Below, piece after piece: positions 1-7,707 of a DNA stretch of 18,247 bases. Made by a program: the position numbers and the translations under genes. The notes below the pieces were generated by a model. It was not told the DNA's origin. It ran no database searches and saw nothing but the letters and a program-made list of their open reading frames with translations. The first letter of the stretch is position 1, and each line of letters starts with the position of its first letter. Origin of the DNA: DASUBN01 sp035691665 (GTDB lineage: Bacteria; Pseudomonadota; Gammaproteobacteria; Natronospirales; REEB76); contig DASSIS010000159.1 of the NCBI GenBank assembly GCA_035691665.1, forward strand, positions 1 to 18,247, in the 5' to 3' direction.

Positions 1-1
1 G

Positions 2-373
2 ACGGGTGCCCGTGGCCGCAACTGGCTGTTCTTCGGCGAGCGGCATTTCCGCAGCCAGTTCCTGTACCAGACCGAATGGCTCGAGGCTCTGAAAGGCGGA
101 CAGCTGCATCGCCTGGACCTGGCGTTCTCACGCGACCAGGCCGAGAAGACCTATGTGCAGCACCGCCTGGCTGAGCGGGGCCGGGAGCTCTTCGGCTGGC
201 TCGAGGGCGGCGCGCATCTCTACGTCTGCGGTGACGCCAGCCGGATGGCGAAGGACGTGCACGCCGCACTCCTCGACATCGTCGAGCAGCACGGCGGCCG
301 GGACCGGGAACAGGCCCAGGAATACCTGGCGGAACTCCAGCAACAAGGGCGCTATGCGCGCGACGTCTACTGA
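2..373 (+). CDS. cysJ: Sulfite reductase (NADPH) flavoprotein alpha subunit, C-terminal part (5' truncated by window)
   Basis: This is the last 123 codons of CysJ, the FAD/FMN subunit that passes electrons from NADPH to the CysI hemoprotein in assimilatory sulfite reduction in the cytoplasm. The visible part is the NADP-binding end of the ferredoxin-reductase-like module. It opens with GRNWLFFGERHF, then shows SRDQAEKTYVQHRL, the nucleotide-binding segment AHLYVCGDASRMAKDV, and ends in RYARDVY, which is the typical CysJ C-terminus with its terminal aromatic residue. All of these line up with the E. coli protein as I remember it. The flavodoxin and FAD domains lie upstream of the window, so no start can be given. 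The stop is separated from the cysI ATG by one base, so the two subunits are almost certainly cotranscribed and translationally coupled. Identification is firm. Confidence 0.95.
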   Translation, partial: TGARGRNWLFFGERHFRSQFLYQTEWLEALKGGQLHRLDLAFSRDQAEKTYVQHRLAERGRELFGWLEGGAHLYVCGDASRMAKDVHAALLDIVEQHGGRDREQAQEYLAELQQQGRYARDVY

Positions 374-374
374 G

Positions 375-2051
375 ATGAGCGACAAGACCGCGTTATCCGA
401 AGCGGAACAGGTGAAGCTCGCGAGCCGGCACTTGCGCGGCGGGATCGCCGCGGGACTCCTCGATCCGGTGACCGGGGGCCTGAGCGAGGCGGACAAGAGC
501 CTGCTCAAGTTCCACGGCAGCTACCAGCAGGACGACCGCGACCTGCGCGACGAACGGCGCCTGCAGAAGCTCGAGCCGGCGCACCAGTTCATGATCCGCA
601 CGCGCCTGCCGGGCGGGGTGTGCACGCCCAAGCAGTGGCTGGCGCTGGATGCCCTGGCGAGGGACTACGGCAGCGGGAGCCTGCGCATCACCACGCGCCA
701 GACGCTGCAGCTGCACGGCGTCATCAAGTCCGACCTCAAGAAGACGATCGCGGGCATGAACGCCGCGCTGGTGGACACGGTGGCGACCTGCGGCGACGTG
801 AATCGCAACGTGATCGCGAGCCCGAACCCGGTGGAATCCAGCGCCCACGCCGCCGTACATGCCTGGGCCGTGCGCCTGTCCGAGCGGCTGCGCCCCAAGA
901 CCCGGGCCTACTACGAGATCTGGCTGGACGAGCAGCCGGTGGCGGGGACGCCGGAATCCGAGCCCCTGTACGGGGAGAGTTACCTCCCGCGCAAGTTCAA
1001 GATCGCGATCGCGGTGCCCCCGGTGAACGACGTGGACGTGTTCGCCCACGACCTAGGGTTCATCGCGATCCTGGCAGGAAACGTGCTGCTGGGCTTCAAC
1101 GTGCTGGTGGGCGGCGGGATGGGCGCGACCCACGGGGACCCCGCGACCTATCCGCGCCTGGCGAGCGTGATCGGTTTCGTGCCGCCTGAGCGGCTGATCG
1201 AGGTCGCGGAACAGGTGCTGCTGATCCAGCGGGACTACGGCGATCGCCGTGACCGCAAGCACGCGCGGCTCAAGTACACCATCGACGACAGGGGCCTCGA
1301 GTGGTTCCGCGGCGAACTTCAGCAGCGCCTCCGCCATCCCCTGGCGCCACCGCGGCCCTACAAGTTCCAGCACAACGGCGACCGCTACGGCTGGGCCGAA
1401 GGCGCGGATGGGTGCTGGCACCTGACCCTGCACATCGAGGCCGGGAGGCTCACCGACCGGCCCGGGCAGCCGCAACTGACGGGGCTACGGGAGATCGCGC
1501 GCGTCCACAGCGGCGACTTCCGGCTCACCCCGAACCAGAACATCATCGTCGCCGGCGTGGAAGCCGGCGCACGCGGCGCGATCGACGCGCTGGTGGAACG
1601 TCACGGCCTGGATGGGTACCTGCGGGCGAGCGCCGTGCGTCGCCATGCGCTGGCCTGCGTGGCGCTCCCCACCTGCGGCCTCGCCATGGCGGAGGCGGAA
1701 CGCTATCTGCCCGACTTCCTCGCCAAGATAGAGCAAGGGCTCGACCGGCACGGGCTGTTGCAGGCGCCGATCCTGATACGGCTCTCGGGCTGCCCCAACG
1801 GCTGCTCCCGGCCCTATCTCGGCGAGATCGCCCTGGTGGGCAAGGCGCCGGGGCGCTACAACCTGATGCTGGGCGCGGACTTCAGCGGGCAGCGCCTGAA
1901 CCGGCTGCATAGGGAGAACGTCACCGAGGAGGAGATACTCGCCGCGCTGGATCCCCTGTTCGCGCGCTACGCCGGCGAGCGGATGCCGGAGGAGCGCTTC
2001 GGCGATTTCCTGCTGCGCGCGGGCATGCTGCCGCCGGGCAAGACCGCATGA
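375..2051 (+). CDS. cysI: Sulfite reductase (NADPH) hemoprotein beta subunit
   Basis: CysI carries siroheme and a 4Fe-4S cluster and reduces sulfite to sulfide with six electrons from CysJ. The 558-residue product is close to the roughly 570 residues of E. coli CysI. The N-terminal part has FHGSYQQDDRD and RLPGGVCTPKQW, followed by the nitrite/sulfite reductase half repeats (RITTRQTLQLHG and GDFRLTPNQNIIVAG). The four cluster ligands are intact: Cys428 and Cys434 in CVALPTCGLAMAEAE, and Cys473 and Cys477 in SGCPNGCSRP, with the same 6- and 4-residue spacing as in E. coli. I chose the ATG at 375 because it begins MSDKTALSEAEQVKLASRHLRG, the usual start region; the same open frame runs up to 153, but that part lies inside cysJ in another frame. 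No clear Shine-Dalgarno precedes it, which fits coupling to cysJ. Its end overlaps cysH by ATGA. Confidence 0.97.
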   Translation: MSDKTALSEAEQVKLASRHLRGGIAAGLLDPVTGGLSEADKSLLKFHGSYQQDDRDLRDERRLQKLEPAHQFMIRTRLPGGVCTPKQWLALDALARDYGSGSLRITTRQTLQLHGVIKSDLKKTIAGMNAALVDTVATCGDVNRNVIASPNPVESSAHAAVHAWAVRLSERLRPKTRAYYEIWLDEQPVAGTPESEPLYGESYLPRKFKIAIAVPPVNDVDVFAHDLGFIAILAGNVLLGFNVLVGGGMGATHGDPATYPRLASVIGFVPPERLIEVAEQVLLIQRDYGDRRDRKHARLKYTIDDRGLEWFRGELQQRLRHPLAPPRPYKFQHNGDRYGWAEGADGCWHLTLHIEAGRLTDRPGQPQLTGLREIARVHSGDFRLTPNQNIIVAGVEAGARGAIDALVERHGLDGYLRASAVRRHALACVALPTCGLAMAEAERYLPDFLAKIEQGLDRHGLLQAPILIRLSGCPNGCSRPYLGEIALVGKAPGRYNLMLGADFSGQRLNRLHRENVTEEEILAALDPLFARYAGERMPEERFGDFLLRAGMLPPGKTA

Positions 2052-2770
2052 ACGGCCGGCCCCTCGTCGATCCGGTGAAGGACCCCGGCGCGCTCGCAGA
2101 GCTGAACGCCTGGCTGGAATCGCTCTCCGCCGAGGAGCGGATGGAATGGGCCGCCGACAAGCTCCCCGGCAGGTTCGTGCTGTCGTCCAGCTTCGGCGCC
2201 CAGGCGGCGTTGATGCTGCACCTCATCACCCGCTTCCTTCCCGACGCGCCGGTGATCTTCATCGACACCGGGTACCTCTTCCCCGAGACCTACCGTTTCG
2301 CGGACGAACTCGCCGCCCGCTTGCGCCTCAACCTCAAGGTCTACCGCAGCCCCTACAGCCCCGCCTGGCAGGAAGCCCGCTACGGCCGACTGTGGGAACA
2401 GGGCGCGCAGGGCCTGGACCGGTACAACCGCCTGAACAAGGTGGAACCGATGCGGCGCGCCCTGTTCGAGTTGGGCGCCCAGACCTGGATGACGGGACTG
2501 AGGCGCGTGCAGTCCGCGAGCCGGCAGAGCGTCCCGGTGCTGGAATGGCGCGAGACCCGCTGGAAGCTGTGCCCGGTGGTGGACTGGAGCGACCGGGAGG
2601 TGTGGCACTACCTCAAAACCCGCGACCTGCCCTATCACCCGCTCTGGGACCAGGGCTACGTGTCGATCGGCGACACCCACAGCACCCGGCCGCTGCAGGC
2701 GGGGATGTCGGAGGAGGACACCCGTTTCTTCGGCTTCAAACGCGAGTGCGGACTGCACCTGGAGATTTGA
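2048..2770 (+). CDS. cysH: Phosphoadenylylsulfate (PAPS) reductase, thioredoxin dependent
   Basis: CysH reduces PAPS to sulfite and PAP using thioredoxin, the step just before CysIJ. The 240-residue length matches the family (about 244 in E. coli). The PAPS-binding loop SSSFGAQAA lies at residues 46-54, FIDTGYLFPETYRFADEL at 71-88, the substrate-binding segment TGLRRVQSASRQ at 149-160, and the C-terminal KRECGLH carries the catalytic Cys234. The central segment reads RYNRLNKVEPM and lacks the two CC pairs that bind 4Fe-4S in APS reductases, so I call it a PAPS rather than an APS enzyme. The ATG sits within the cysI stop (ATGA), which indicates translational coupling. The last 35 bp overlap, in the opposite direction, the end of the cysB-like gene. 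Confidence 0.95.
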   Translation: MNGRPLVDPVKDPGALAELNAWLESLSAEERMEWAADKLPGRFVLSSSFGAQAALMLHLITRFLPDAPVIFIDTGYLFPETYRFADELAARLRLNLKVYRSPYSPAWQEARYGRLWEQGAQGLDRYNRLNKVEPMRRALFELGAQTWMTGLRRVQSASRQSVPVLEWRETRWKLCPVVDWSDREVWHYLKTRDLPYHPLWDQGYVSIGDTHSTRPLQAGMSEEDTRFFGFKRECGLHLEI

Positions 2771-3743
2771 CGGCTTCGCGCCCCCATTTGGGCGGCTCGG
2801 GCCAAGCGCGCCGGCTGCCGGGCTCTTCGAGCGCACGGCGCAACTCGCGCCGACCCAGCTGCGGGGCGAAGAGCTCGATGAAGTCCAGGGCGAAATCCCT
2901 GAGCATGCGGTCGGGCCGCAACACCATCCAGGTGGTGCAGGTGGAGAACAGGCCCTGGGCCGGGAGCACGACCAGATCGTCGAGATCCGCGGCTTGGATG
3001 GCCATCTCGGCGAGCACGCCGACACCCAGCCCCGCCCGCACGTAGGTCTTGATGAGGTCGGCATCGCGCGCGGTGATGGCGAGACGCGGTTCGAGGCCGG
3101 TGCGCGCGAACGCCTGCCGCAGCGACGAGTTGGCGCGCTGCGAGGACTCGTAGCTCACCAGCGGGTAGCGAGCCAGGGTCTCCAGCGTCAGGCGCTGCTG
3201 CTTCGCCGCGAGCTCATGACCGCGCGGGACCAGGATGACGCGATCCCAGCGGTATACCGGCAGGCTGAAAGCACCGGGCGGCGGGTTCCCGGCGGTGCTG
3301 GTGATCACGAGGTCCGCCTGCCCCGTGTCCAGATAGCCGAGGACTTCGTCCTCTCCGCCGGGATGGATGTGCACGGCCACATCCTCGTAACGCCGCTTGA
3401 GAGCCGAGACCACCGGCGGGAGCACGAAACGCGCCTGGGTATGGGTGGTGGCGATGTTCAGTTCACCGCGGTTCTCGCGGCGCAGGTTGGCGACCATCAC
3501 GCGGATGTTCGCGCACTCCTCCACCACCTGCCGGGCCCGCGCCAGGACCAGCCGCCCGGCAGGCGTGACCGATTCCAGGCTCTTGCCCTTGCGGGTGAAG
3601 AGCTGGCAACCCAGTTCGGCTTCCAGTTGCTTGATGTGTTTCGAGAGACCCGGCTGCGTGGCATGCACGCGGCCAGCGGCCTGGGTGATGTTAAGCCCTG
3701 AATCGGCGATGGCGACGAGGTAACGGAGTTGGGTGAGAGTCAT
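2736..3743 (-). CDS. cysB: LysR-family transcriptional regulator, CysB type
   Basis: CysB-type activators bind DNA upstream of cysteine-biosynthesis genes and respond to N-acetylserine and sulfide or thiosulfate. The winged HTH covers residues 1-60 (MTLTQLRYLVAIADSGLNIT, ATQPGLSKHIKQLEAELG, FTRKGKSLESVTPAGR). The effector domain shows TTHTQARFVLPP, whose Thr100, Thr102 and Gln103 match, with the same numbering, residues I recall as ligand contacts in enterobacterial CysB. It also shows DADLIKTYVRAGLGVGVLAEMA, a CysB/Cbl hallmark. I prefer the ATG at 3743: it aligns with the family start, and a weak GGA lies about 10 nt upstream, whereas the frame could also begin at a TTG at 3758. The 335-residue product carries a basic tail of about 30 residues beyond the usual end, encoded partly antisense to cysH. 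Likely regulator of the flanking cys genes. Confidence 0.9.
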   Translation of the reverse strand: MTLTQLRYLVAIADSGLNITQAAGRVHATQPGLSKHIKQLEAELGCQLFTRKGKSLESVTPAGRLVLARARQVVEECANIRVMVANLRRENRGELNIATTHTQARFVLPPVVSALKRRYEDVAVHIHPGGEDEVLGYLDTGQADLVITSTAGNPPPGAFSLPVYRWDRVILVPRGHELAAKQQRLTLETLARYPLVSYESSQRANSSLRQAFARTGLEPRLAITARDADLIKTYVRAGLGVGVLAEMAIQAADLDDLVVLPAQGLFSTCTTWMVLRPDRMLRDFALDFIELFAPQLGRRELRRALEEPGSRRAWPEPPKWGREAVKSPGAVRTRV

Positions 3744-4028
3744 GTTCGTTGTTTCCAAAATCGTTGATGCGTGCGAAGCCAGGAACCGCGCCGGTCGGGG
3801 CGCAGTACATGCAGCAGCACATGAACATCATGGAAACCTTGGACACGACTTTTACCTAATTTGGATCGATAACGGCTCTTGCCGGATGTCGTTCAGGATG
3901 AGGGAAAGACCACCGGATTGCAACGCATATTCCCAAAAGGAATAAGCCCGGCCGCGAATTTCATTTCAAGCCCGCTCCGGCCGGGGCTATGGTGGGGGTC
4001 ATCGCTGTCCACCGCCCTATCCAGAAAC
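3744..4028. promoter_or_regulatory. Divergent cysB / cysG intergenic region with a small inverted repeat
   Basis: These 285 bp separate the divergent cysB and cysG genes and must hold both promoters. I see one clear dyad: TATTCC at 3928-3933 and GGAATA at 3939-3944, with a 5-nt spacer. A regulator site there would sit about 90 nt upstream of cysG. CysB sites are described as loosely conserved with TTAT/ATTC-type half sites, so this dyad is a candidate, but only by analogy. A TATGGT hexamer at 3988-3993 could be a -10 box for cysG; I see no good -35. The 70-codon open frame at 3733-3945 has no ribosome binding site and no recognisable sequence, so I do not call it a gene. Confidence 0.35.
3946..3987 (+). 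other. Inverted repeat upstream of cysG
   Basis: GCCCGGCCG at 3946-3954 pairs with CGGCCGGGGC at 3978-3987, leaving one unpaired G, across a 23-nt loop. It lies 41 nt before the cysG ATG. If transcription starts upstream of it, it would form a hairpin in the leader. If the TATGGT at 3988 is the -10 box, it is upstream DNA and not transcribed. The sequence does not decide between these. Confidence 0.3.
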
Positions 4029-5444
4029 ATGAAGCTCTATCCCTTGTTCGTCGATCTCCATGGCCGCCAGGTGCTGGTGGTGGGCGGCGGTGCGGTCGCC
4101 GAGCGCAAAGCCGGCGCACTGCTGGCTGCGGGGGCCTCGGTCTCGGTGGGCTCGCCCACCCTGAACCCGCAGCTCGGCGCCTGGGCGGCGGCGGGCAGAC
4201 TGCATCACCGGGAAGGCCGCTTCACCCCCGAGTGGCTAGAAGGCCAATGGCTGGTGGTGAGCGCCACCGACGACCCTGCGCTCAACCGCCAGGTCGCTGA
4301 GCTCGCGGCCGCGCGGCGCGTGTGGGTCAACGTGGTGGACGACCGGGTCCTCTCCAGCTTCCATGTGCCGGCGGTCGTGGATCGCGCCCCGCTCATGGTC
4401 GCCATCTCGACCGGAGGCGCAGCGCCCGCCTTGGCGGGGCTCGTGCGTGCCCACCTGGAGGCCGCCTTGGACCACTCAGCGGGTGCACTGGTGGGGCTTT
4501 CCGAGCGTTTGCGCACACGCATCCGGCGGCGCTTTCCCGGCGCAAGCGCACGCCGCAGGTTCTACGCGTGGCTCTGGCACGGCCCGGTGGTGCGACTACT
4601 GCGCGCGCGGCGAGTGGAGGCCGCCCTGGAGACAGCAGAAGCGGCGCTGGCCGCGGCGACACCGGCCCTGGGCAGCGTAGCGCTGGTGGGCGCCGGACCC
4701 GGGGCGCCTGAGCTCCTGACCTTGGGGGGCTTACGCCGGCTGCAGGAAGCGGACGTGATATTGCACGACCGGCTGGTGAGCCCAGAGATACTCACCCTCG
4801 CGCGGCGCGATGCGCTGCTCATCGATGTGGGCAAGACGCCGGGCAGCCGCCGCACGGAACAGGACACGATCCACGCGCTCATGGAGAACCACGCCCGCCG
4901 GGGGCGGTGTGTGGTGCGTCTCAAGGGAGGCGACCCCTTCATCTTCGGCCGGGGCGGCGAGGAGATCGAGTATCTGCGCGCCCGGGGCATCTCCTACGAG
5001 GTGGTACCCGGGGTGACCTCGGCTCTCGCCTGCGCGGCCTATGCCGGCGTGCCCCTGACCCACCGGGCCCTCGCCCATGGCGTGCACCTCATCACGGCCC
5101 ACACCAAGGATTCGATCGACGCGCTGGACTGGCGCGCGCTCGGCCGGGACAAGCAGACGCTGGCGGTCTACATGAGCGTGGCACAACTCGGCAGCCTGCG
5201 GGCGCGCCTCATGGCATACGGCAAGAGCGGTGCAACGCCGGTGGCGTTCATCGAGAACGGCACACTGCCGCAGCAGCGGGTGATCCTCGGGAACCTAGCC
5301 GAACTCGAGGAGCTGGCGCAGCGGCACGCGATCACCTCCCCGGCTATGCTCATCGTCGGCGAGGTGGCGGCCCTGGCCGGGACGCTCGGCTGGTTCGGTC
5401 CGCTGGACCCGGATGGACCTGAGACCCTGACTCACGCCGCCTAG
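4029..5444 (+). CDS. cysG: Siroheme synthase (uroporphyrin-III C-methyltransferase / precorrin-2 dehydrogenase / sirohydrochlorin ferrochelatase)
   Basis: CysG makes siroheme, the cofactor of CysI, from uroporphyrinogen III. The 471-residue product has both modules in the normal order. Residues 1-about 210 are the dehydrogenase/ferrochelatase half, with the NAD-binding loop VVGGGAVAERKA at 17-28, SATDDPALNRQV, and NVVDD whose Asp104 matches the shared catalytic Asp of enterobacterial CysG. From about 215 comes the SAM-dependent methyltransferase (VALVGAGPGAPELLTLGGL, VRLKGGDPFIFGRGGEE, VPLTHR). Up to residue 130 it aligns without gaps to E. coli CysG. The regulatory phospho-Ser128 position is Thr128 here (AISTGG rather than VSSGG). 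The ATG at 4029 has no obvious Shine-Dalgarno but starts MKLYPLFVDL, exactly as expected for the family. cysK follows after 38 bp, probably in the same transcript. Confidence 0.95.
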   Translation: MKLYPLFVDLHGRQVLVVGGGAVAERKAGALLAAGASVSVGSPTLNPQLGAWAAAGRLHHREGRFTPEWLEGQWLVVSATDDPALNRQVAELAAARRVWVNVVDDRVLSSFHVPAVVDRAPLMVAISTGGAAPALAGLVRAHLEAALDHSAGALVGLSERLRTRIRRRFPGASARRRFYAWLWHGPVVRLLRARRVEAALETAEAALAAATPALGSVALVGAGPGAPELLTLGGLRRLQEADVILHDRLVSPEILTLARRDALLIDVGKTPGSRRTEQDTIHALMENHARRGRCVVRLKGGDPFIFGRGGEEIEYLRARGISYEVVPGVTSALACAAYAGVPLTHRALAHGVHLITAHTKDSIDALDWRALGRDKQTLAVYMSVAQLGSLRARLMAYGKSGATPVAFIENGTLPQQRVILGNLAELEELAQRHAITSPAMLIVGEVAALAGTLGWFGPLDPDGPETLTHAA

Positions 5445-5482
5445 CATTCCGCACCCATTCAAACATCCATAGAGGGAATCCC

Positions 5483-6439
5483 GTGATCTACCAAAACATC
5501 CTGGAAACCATCGGCCGCACCCCCATCGTCCGGCTCCACCGGATCCCGCCGAAACACGTCGAACTGTACGTGAAGGTGGAGGCCTTCAACCCGATGTCTT
5601 CCGTCAAGGACAGGCTGGCGCTCGCCATCATCCTCGACGCCGAGAGACGTGGCACGCTCAAGCCCGGACAGACCGTGGTGGAAGCCACGTCCGGCAACAC
5701 CGGCATCGCGCTCGCCATGGTCTGCGCCGCGCGCGGCTATCCCTTCGTGGCGGTGATGACGGAGACCTTCTCCGTGGAACGGCGCAAGCTCATGCGTTTC
5801 CTGGGCGCCAAGGTGATCCTCACCACCGCCGCCGAACGCGGCAGCGGCATGGTGCGCAAGGCGGAGGAGCTGGCGCGCACCCACGGCTGGTTCCTGGCAC
5901 GGCAGTTCGAGAACGAGGCGAACCCGGCCTACCATCGCAGCACCACCGGCCCGGAGATCCTGAGCGATTTCGCCGGGAAGCGCCTGGACTATTTCGTCAC
6001 CGGCTGGGGCACGGGAGGCACGCTCACCGGTGCGGGGGAGATGCTCAAGCTCGCGCGCCCGGATATCCGCGTCATCGCTGCCGAGCCGGCGGGCGCACCG
6101 CTCCTGGCGGGCAAGCCGTGGCAGCCGCACAAGATACAGGGCTGGACGCCAGACTTCGTGCCGGCGGTCTTGAACCGTTCGGTGGCGGACCGGGTGCTGC
6201 CCATCGACGACGTCGCGGCGCGGGATACGTCACGCCGCCTCGCGAAGGAGGAAGGCATCTTCGCGGGCATCTCCTCCGGCGCCACCCTGGCCGCGGCATT
6301 GGAGATCGCCAGGGATGCACCGGAGGGCAGCGTGCTGCTGGCGATGCTCCCGGACACGGGCGAACGCTACCTGTCGACTTTCCTGTTCGAAGGGATCCCG
6401 GAGGGCTCCGACGAGGACTCCACGACGCCCAGGGTTTGA
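5483..6439 (+). CDS. cysK: Cysteine synthase (O-acetylserine sulfhydrylase), CysK type
   Basis: This PLP enzyme joins sulfide from CysIJ with O-acetylserine to give cysteine. The 318 residues are typical for the family. The PLP lysine is Lys42 in NPMSSVKDR, the substrate loop TSGNTG is at 69-74, the phosphate-binding loop GTGGTLTG is at 176-183, and the PLP-pyridine serine is in GISSGAT (263-269). The C-terminal PDTGERYLST motif and a KIQGWTPDFVP segment are more like CysK than CysM, though the two are hard to separate by eye. It also resembles cystathionine beta-synthase N-terminal domains, but there is no CBS domain. The start is GTG at 5483 with AGAGGGA about 6 nt before it. Its position right after cysG completes the pathway in this block. 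Confidence 0.9.
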   Translation: MIYQNILETIGRTPIVRLHRIPPKHVELYVKVEAFNPMSSVKDRLALAIILDAERRGTLKPGQTVVEATSGNTGIALAMVCAARGYPFVAVMTETFSVERRKLMRFLGAKVILTTAAERGSGMVRKAEELARTHGWFLARQFENEANPAYHRSTTGPEILSDFAGKRLDYFVTGWGTGGTLTGAGEMLKLARPDIRVIAAEPAGAPLLAGKPWQPHKIQGWTPDFVPAVLNRSVADRVLPIDDVAARDTSRRLAKEEGIFAGISSGATLAAALEIARDAPEGSVLLAMLPDTGERYLSTFLFEGIPEGSDEDSTTPRV

Positions 6440-6485
6440 GGCACGCCCGGCGGGAGGTGGGATCCAAGAGCGCAGGCGCACTCTC

Positions 6486-6491
6486 TATAAT
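6486..6491 (+). promoter_or_regulatory. Perfect -10 box immediately upstream of the chitinase gene
   Basis: TATAAT at 6486-6491 ends six bases before the ATG at 6498. A sigma-70 -10 box normally sits about 7 nt before the transcription start, which places the start on or next to the A of the ATG. No -35 hexamer at 16-18 nt spacing is convincing and there is no extended TG. No Shine-Dalgarno stands at the usual distance from the ATG. Confidence 0.55.
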
Positions 6492-6497
6492 CGCCCC

Positions 6498-7682
6498 ATG
6501 CCCGCAATCCCCTCCCGCCTCCTGTCCTCACTCGCCATCAGCCTGGGTGTCGCGCTATGGACGGCCTCGCCCGCCCGGGCAGTAGCGCCGGAGATCGCCG
6601 CCTACTACGACGGCAGCACGCCGGTCTCGAGCCTACCCGCCGGTAAACTGGACTACCTCTTCTATGCCTTCGGCGAACCGGACGACCACGATCTCTGCGC
6701 GCCGCCCACGCCCGAGCAGCTCAAGCTCTTCGCCGGGCTGCGGCAATTGCGGGCCGGGCATCCCCGCCTGCACCTGCTGATATCCATCGGCGGCTGGGGC
6801 CAGGCGCCGCAGTATTCCGACCTCGCCCTCACAGCGGCCTCCCGCACCGCTTTCGCGGCGAGCTGCATCCGGCAGTTCGTGACGGAACAGGCTTTCGACG
6901 GTCTCGATCTCGATTGGGAGTTCCCGGTGCACGGCGGGCTCAACAAGTCCCGCCCCCAGGATCGGGACGACGCGACCTCGTTGGTGCAGGAACTGCGGCG
7001 GCAGCTGGATGCCCTCGGCGCGAAGGACCACCGTCACTATGACCTGACTCTGGCCGTACCCGCCGGCACCTGGCAACAAGGCGGCGCCTATTCCGTCAGC
7101 GACAGCTACGAGCTCAAGGCCATCGCCACGAGCGCCGACTGGCTCAATGTCATGACCTATGACATGAACAACATCTTCAGTCCCTACAGCGGTTTCAACG
7201 CGCCCTTGCATGCGGACCCGAGCGATCCCACGCCCGAGCCGCAGCGCAGCCGCGACAATCTGGATGGCGCGGTGCGCTACTTCGAGTCCCAGGGCGTGCC
7301 CGCGGACAAGATCATGCTCGGCGTAGCCTTCTACGGCCGCGGCTTCAGCGGCGTCTCACCACAAGACGCCGGGCTGTATTCCAAGTACCAGGGCGGTTTC
7401 GACGAGACGCCCTGGAAGACGGTGCGGACGCAGTTCCTCACGGACAAGGCCTGGGCGCGGCATTGGAGCATGAGCGCCGGCGCGCCCTGGCTCTACAACC
7501 CCGGCAAGCGGGTCTTCTTCTCCTATGACGATCCGCAATCGATGGGCATCAAGGCCAGCTTCATCGTGTCACGAGGCCTCAAGGGCGCGGTGATCTGGGA
7601 GTTGGGGGAGGACGACCCGCAGGCTTCCTTGCTGGACGCGCTCATCTCGGGATCCGGGCCTCGAGGCACGCCGCATCCTTAA
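6498..7682 (+). CDS. Secreted glycoside hydrolase family 18 chitinase
   Basis: Family 18 chitinases hydrolyse beta-1,4-GlcNAc polymers by substrate-assisted catalysis. The 394-residue protein starts with a classic signal peptide (hydrophobic residues 8-21, cleavage likely after SPARA at 28), so it is exported to the periplasm or outside. The barrel has the strand motif LLISIGGW at 93-100 and the catalytic DGLDLDWEF at 134-142, with Glu141 as proton donor and Asp139 and Asp137 as partners. MTYDMNN follows on strand beta-6, and GAVIWELGEDD contains the late active-site Trp. No chitin-binding or fibronectin domain is present, so this is a bare catalytic domain. The ATG at 6498 gives a proper signal peptide; the frame stays open upstream into cysK but that part is a shadow. 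A different GH18 activity, such as an endo-beta-N-acetylglucosaminidase, cannot be excluded. Confidence 0.88.
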   Translation: MPAIPSRLLSSLAISLGVALWTASPARAVAPEIAAYYDGSTPVSSLPAGKLDYLFYAFGEPDDHDLCAPPTPEQLKLFAGLRQLRAGHPRLHLLISIGGWGQAPQYSDLALTAASRTAFAASCIRQFVTEQAFDGLDLDWEFPVHGGLNKSRPQDRDDATSLVQELRRQLDALGAKDHRHYDLTLAVPAGTWQQGGAYSVSDSYELKAIATSADWLNVMTYDMNNIFSPYSGFNAPLHADPSDPTPEPQRSRDNLDGAVRYFESQGVPADKIMLGVAFYGRGFSGVSPQDAGLYSKYQGGFDETPWKTVRTQFLTDKAWARHWSMSAGAPWLYNPGKRVFFSYDDPQSMGIKASFIVSRGLKGAVIWELGEDDPQASLLDALISGSGPRGTPHP

Positions 7683-7691
7683 GATGCGGCG
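7669..7691. terminator. Perfect 9-bp hairpin between convergent genes, around the chitinase stop codon
   Basis: CGCCGCATC at 7669-7677 pairs perfectly with GATGCGGCG at 7683-7691 across the 5-nt loop CTTAA. The TAA in the loop is the stop codon of the chitinase gene. The lipocalin-like gene ends at 7708 on the other strand, so the hairpin can serve both transcripts. No U-tract follows on either side, so it is not a textbook intrinsic terminator. Confidence 0.55.
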
Positions 7692-7707
7692 GCCCTGTCC
7701 CCGGCTT

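Noticed and set aside
153..374. Upstream extension of the cysI frame to 153
   Set aside because: The region is the C-terminus of cysJ in another frame, and the extension is Ser/Thr/Arg-rich without resemblance to CysI. The start at 375 fits the family.
2048..2770. APS reductase instead of PAPS reductase
   Set aside because: The CC pairs that bind the 4Fe-4S cluster of APS reductases are absent; only the C-terminal ECGLH cysteine is present.
1967..3064. Minus-strand open frame of 365 codons across cysH and the end of cysB
   Set aside because: It is out of frame with the CysB-type gene and antisense to cysH; no family resemblance.
3733..3945. 70-codon open frame between cysB and cysG
   Set aside because: No ribosome binding site, no recognisable sequence, and it begins inside cysB; regulatory DNA is more likely.
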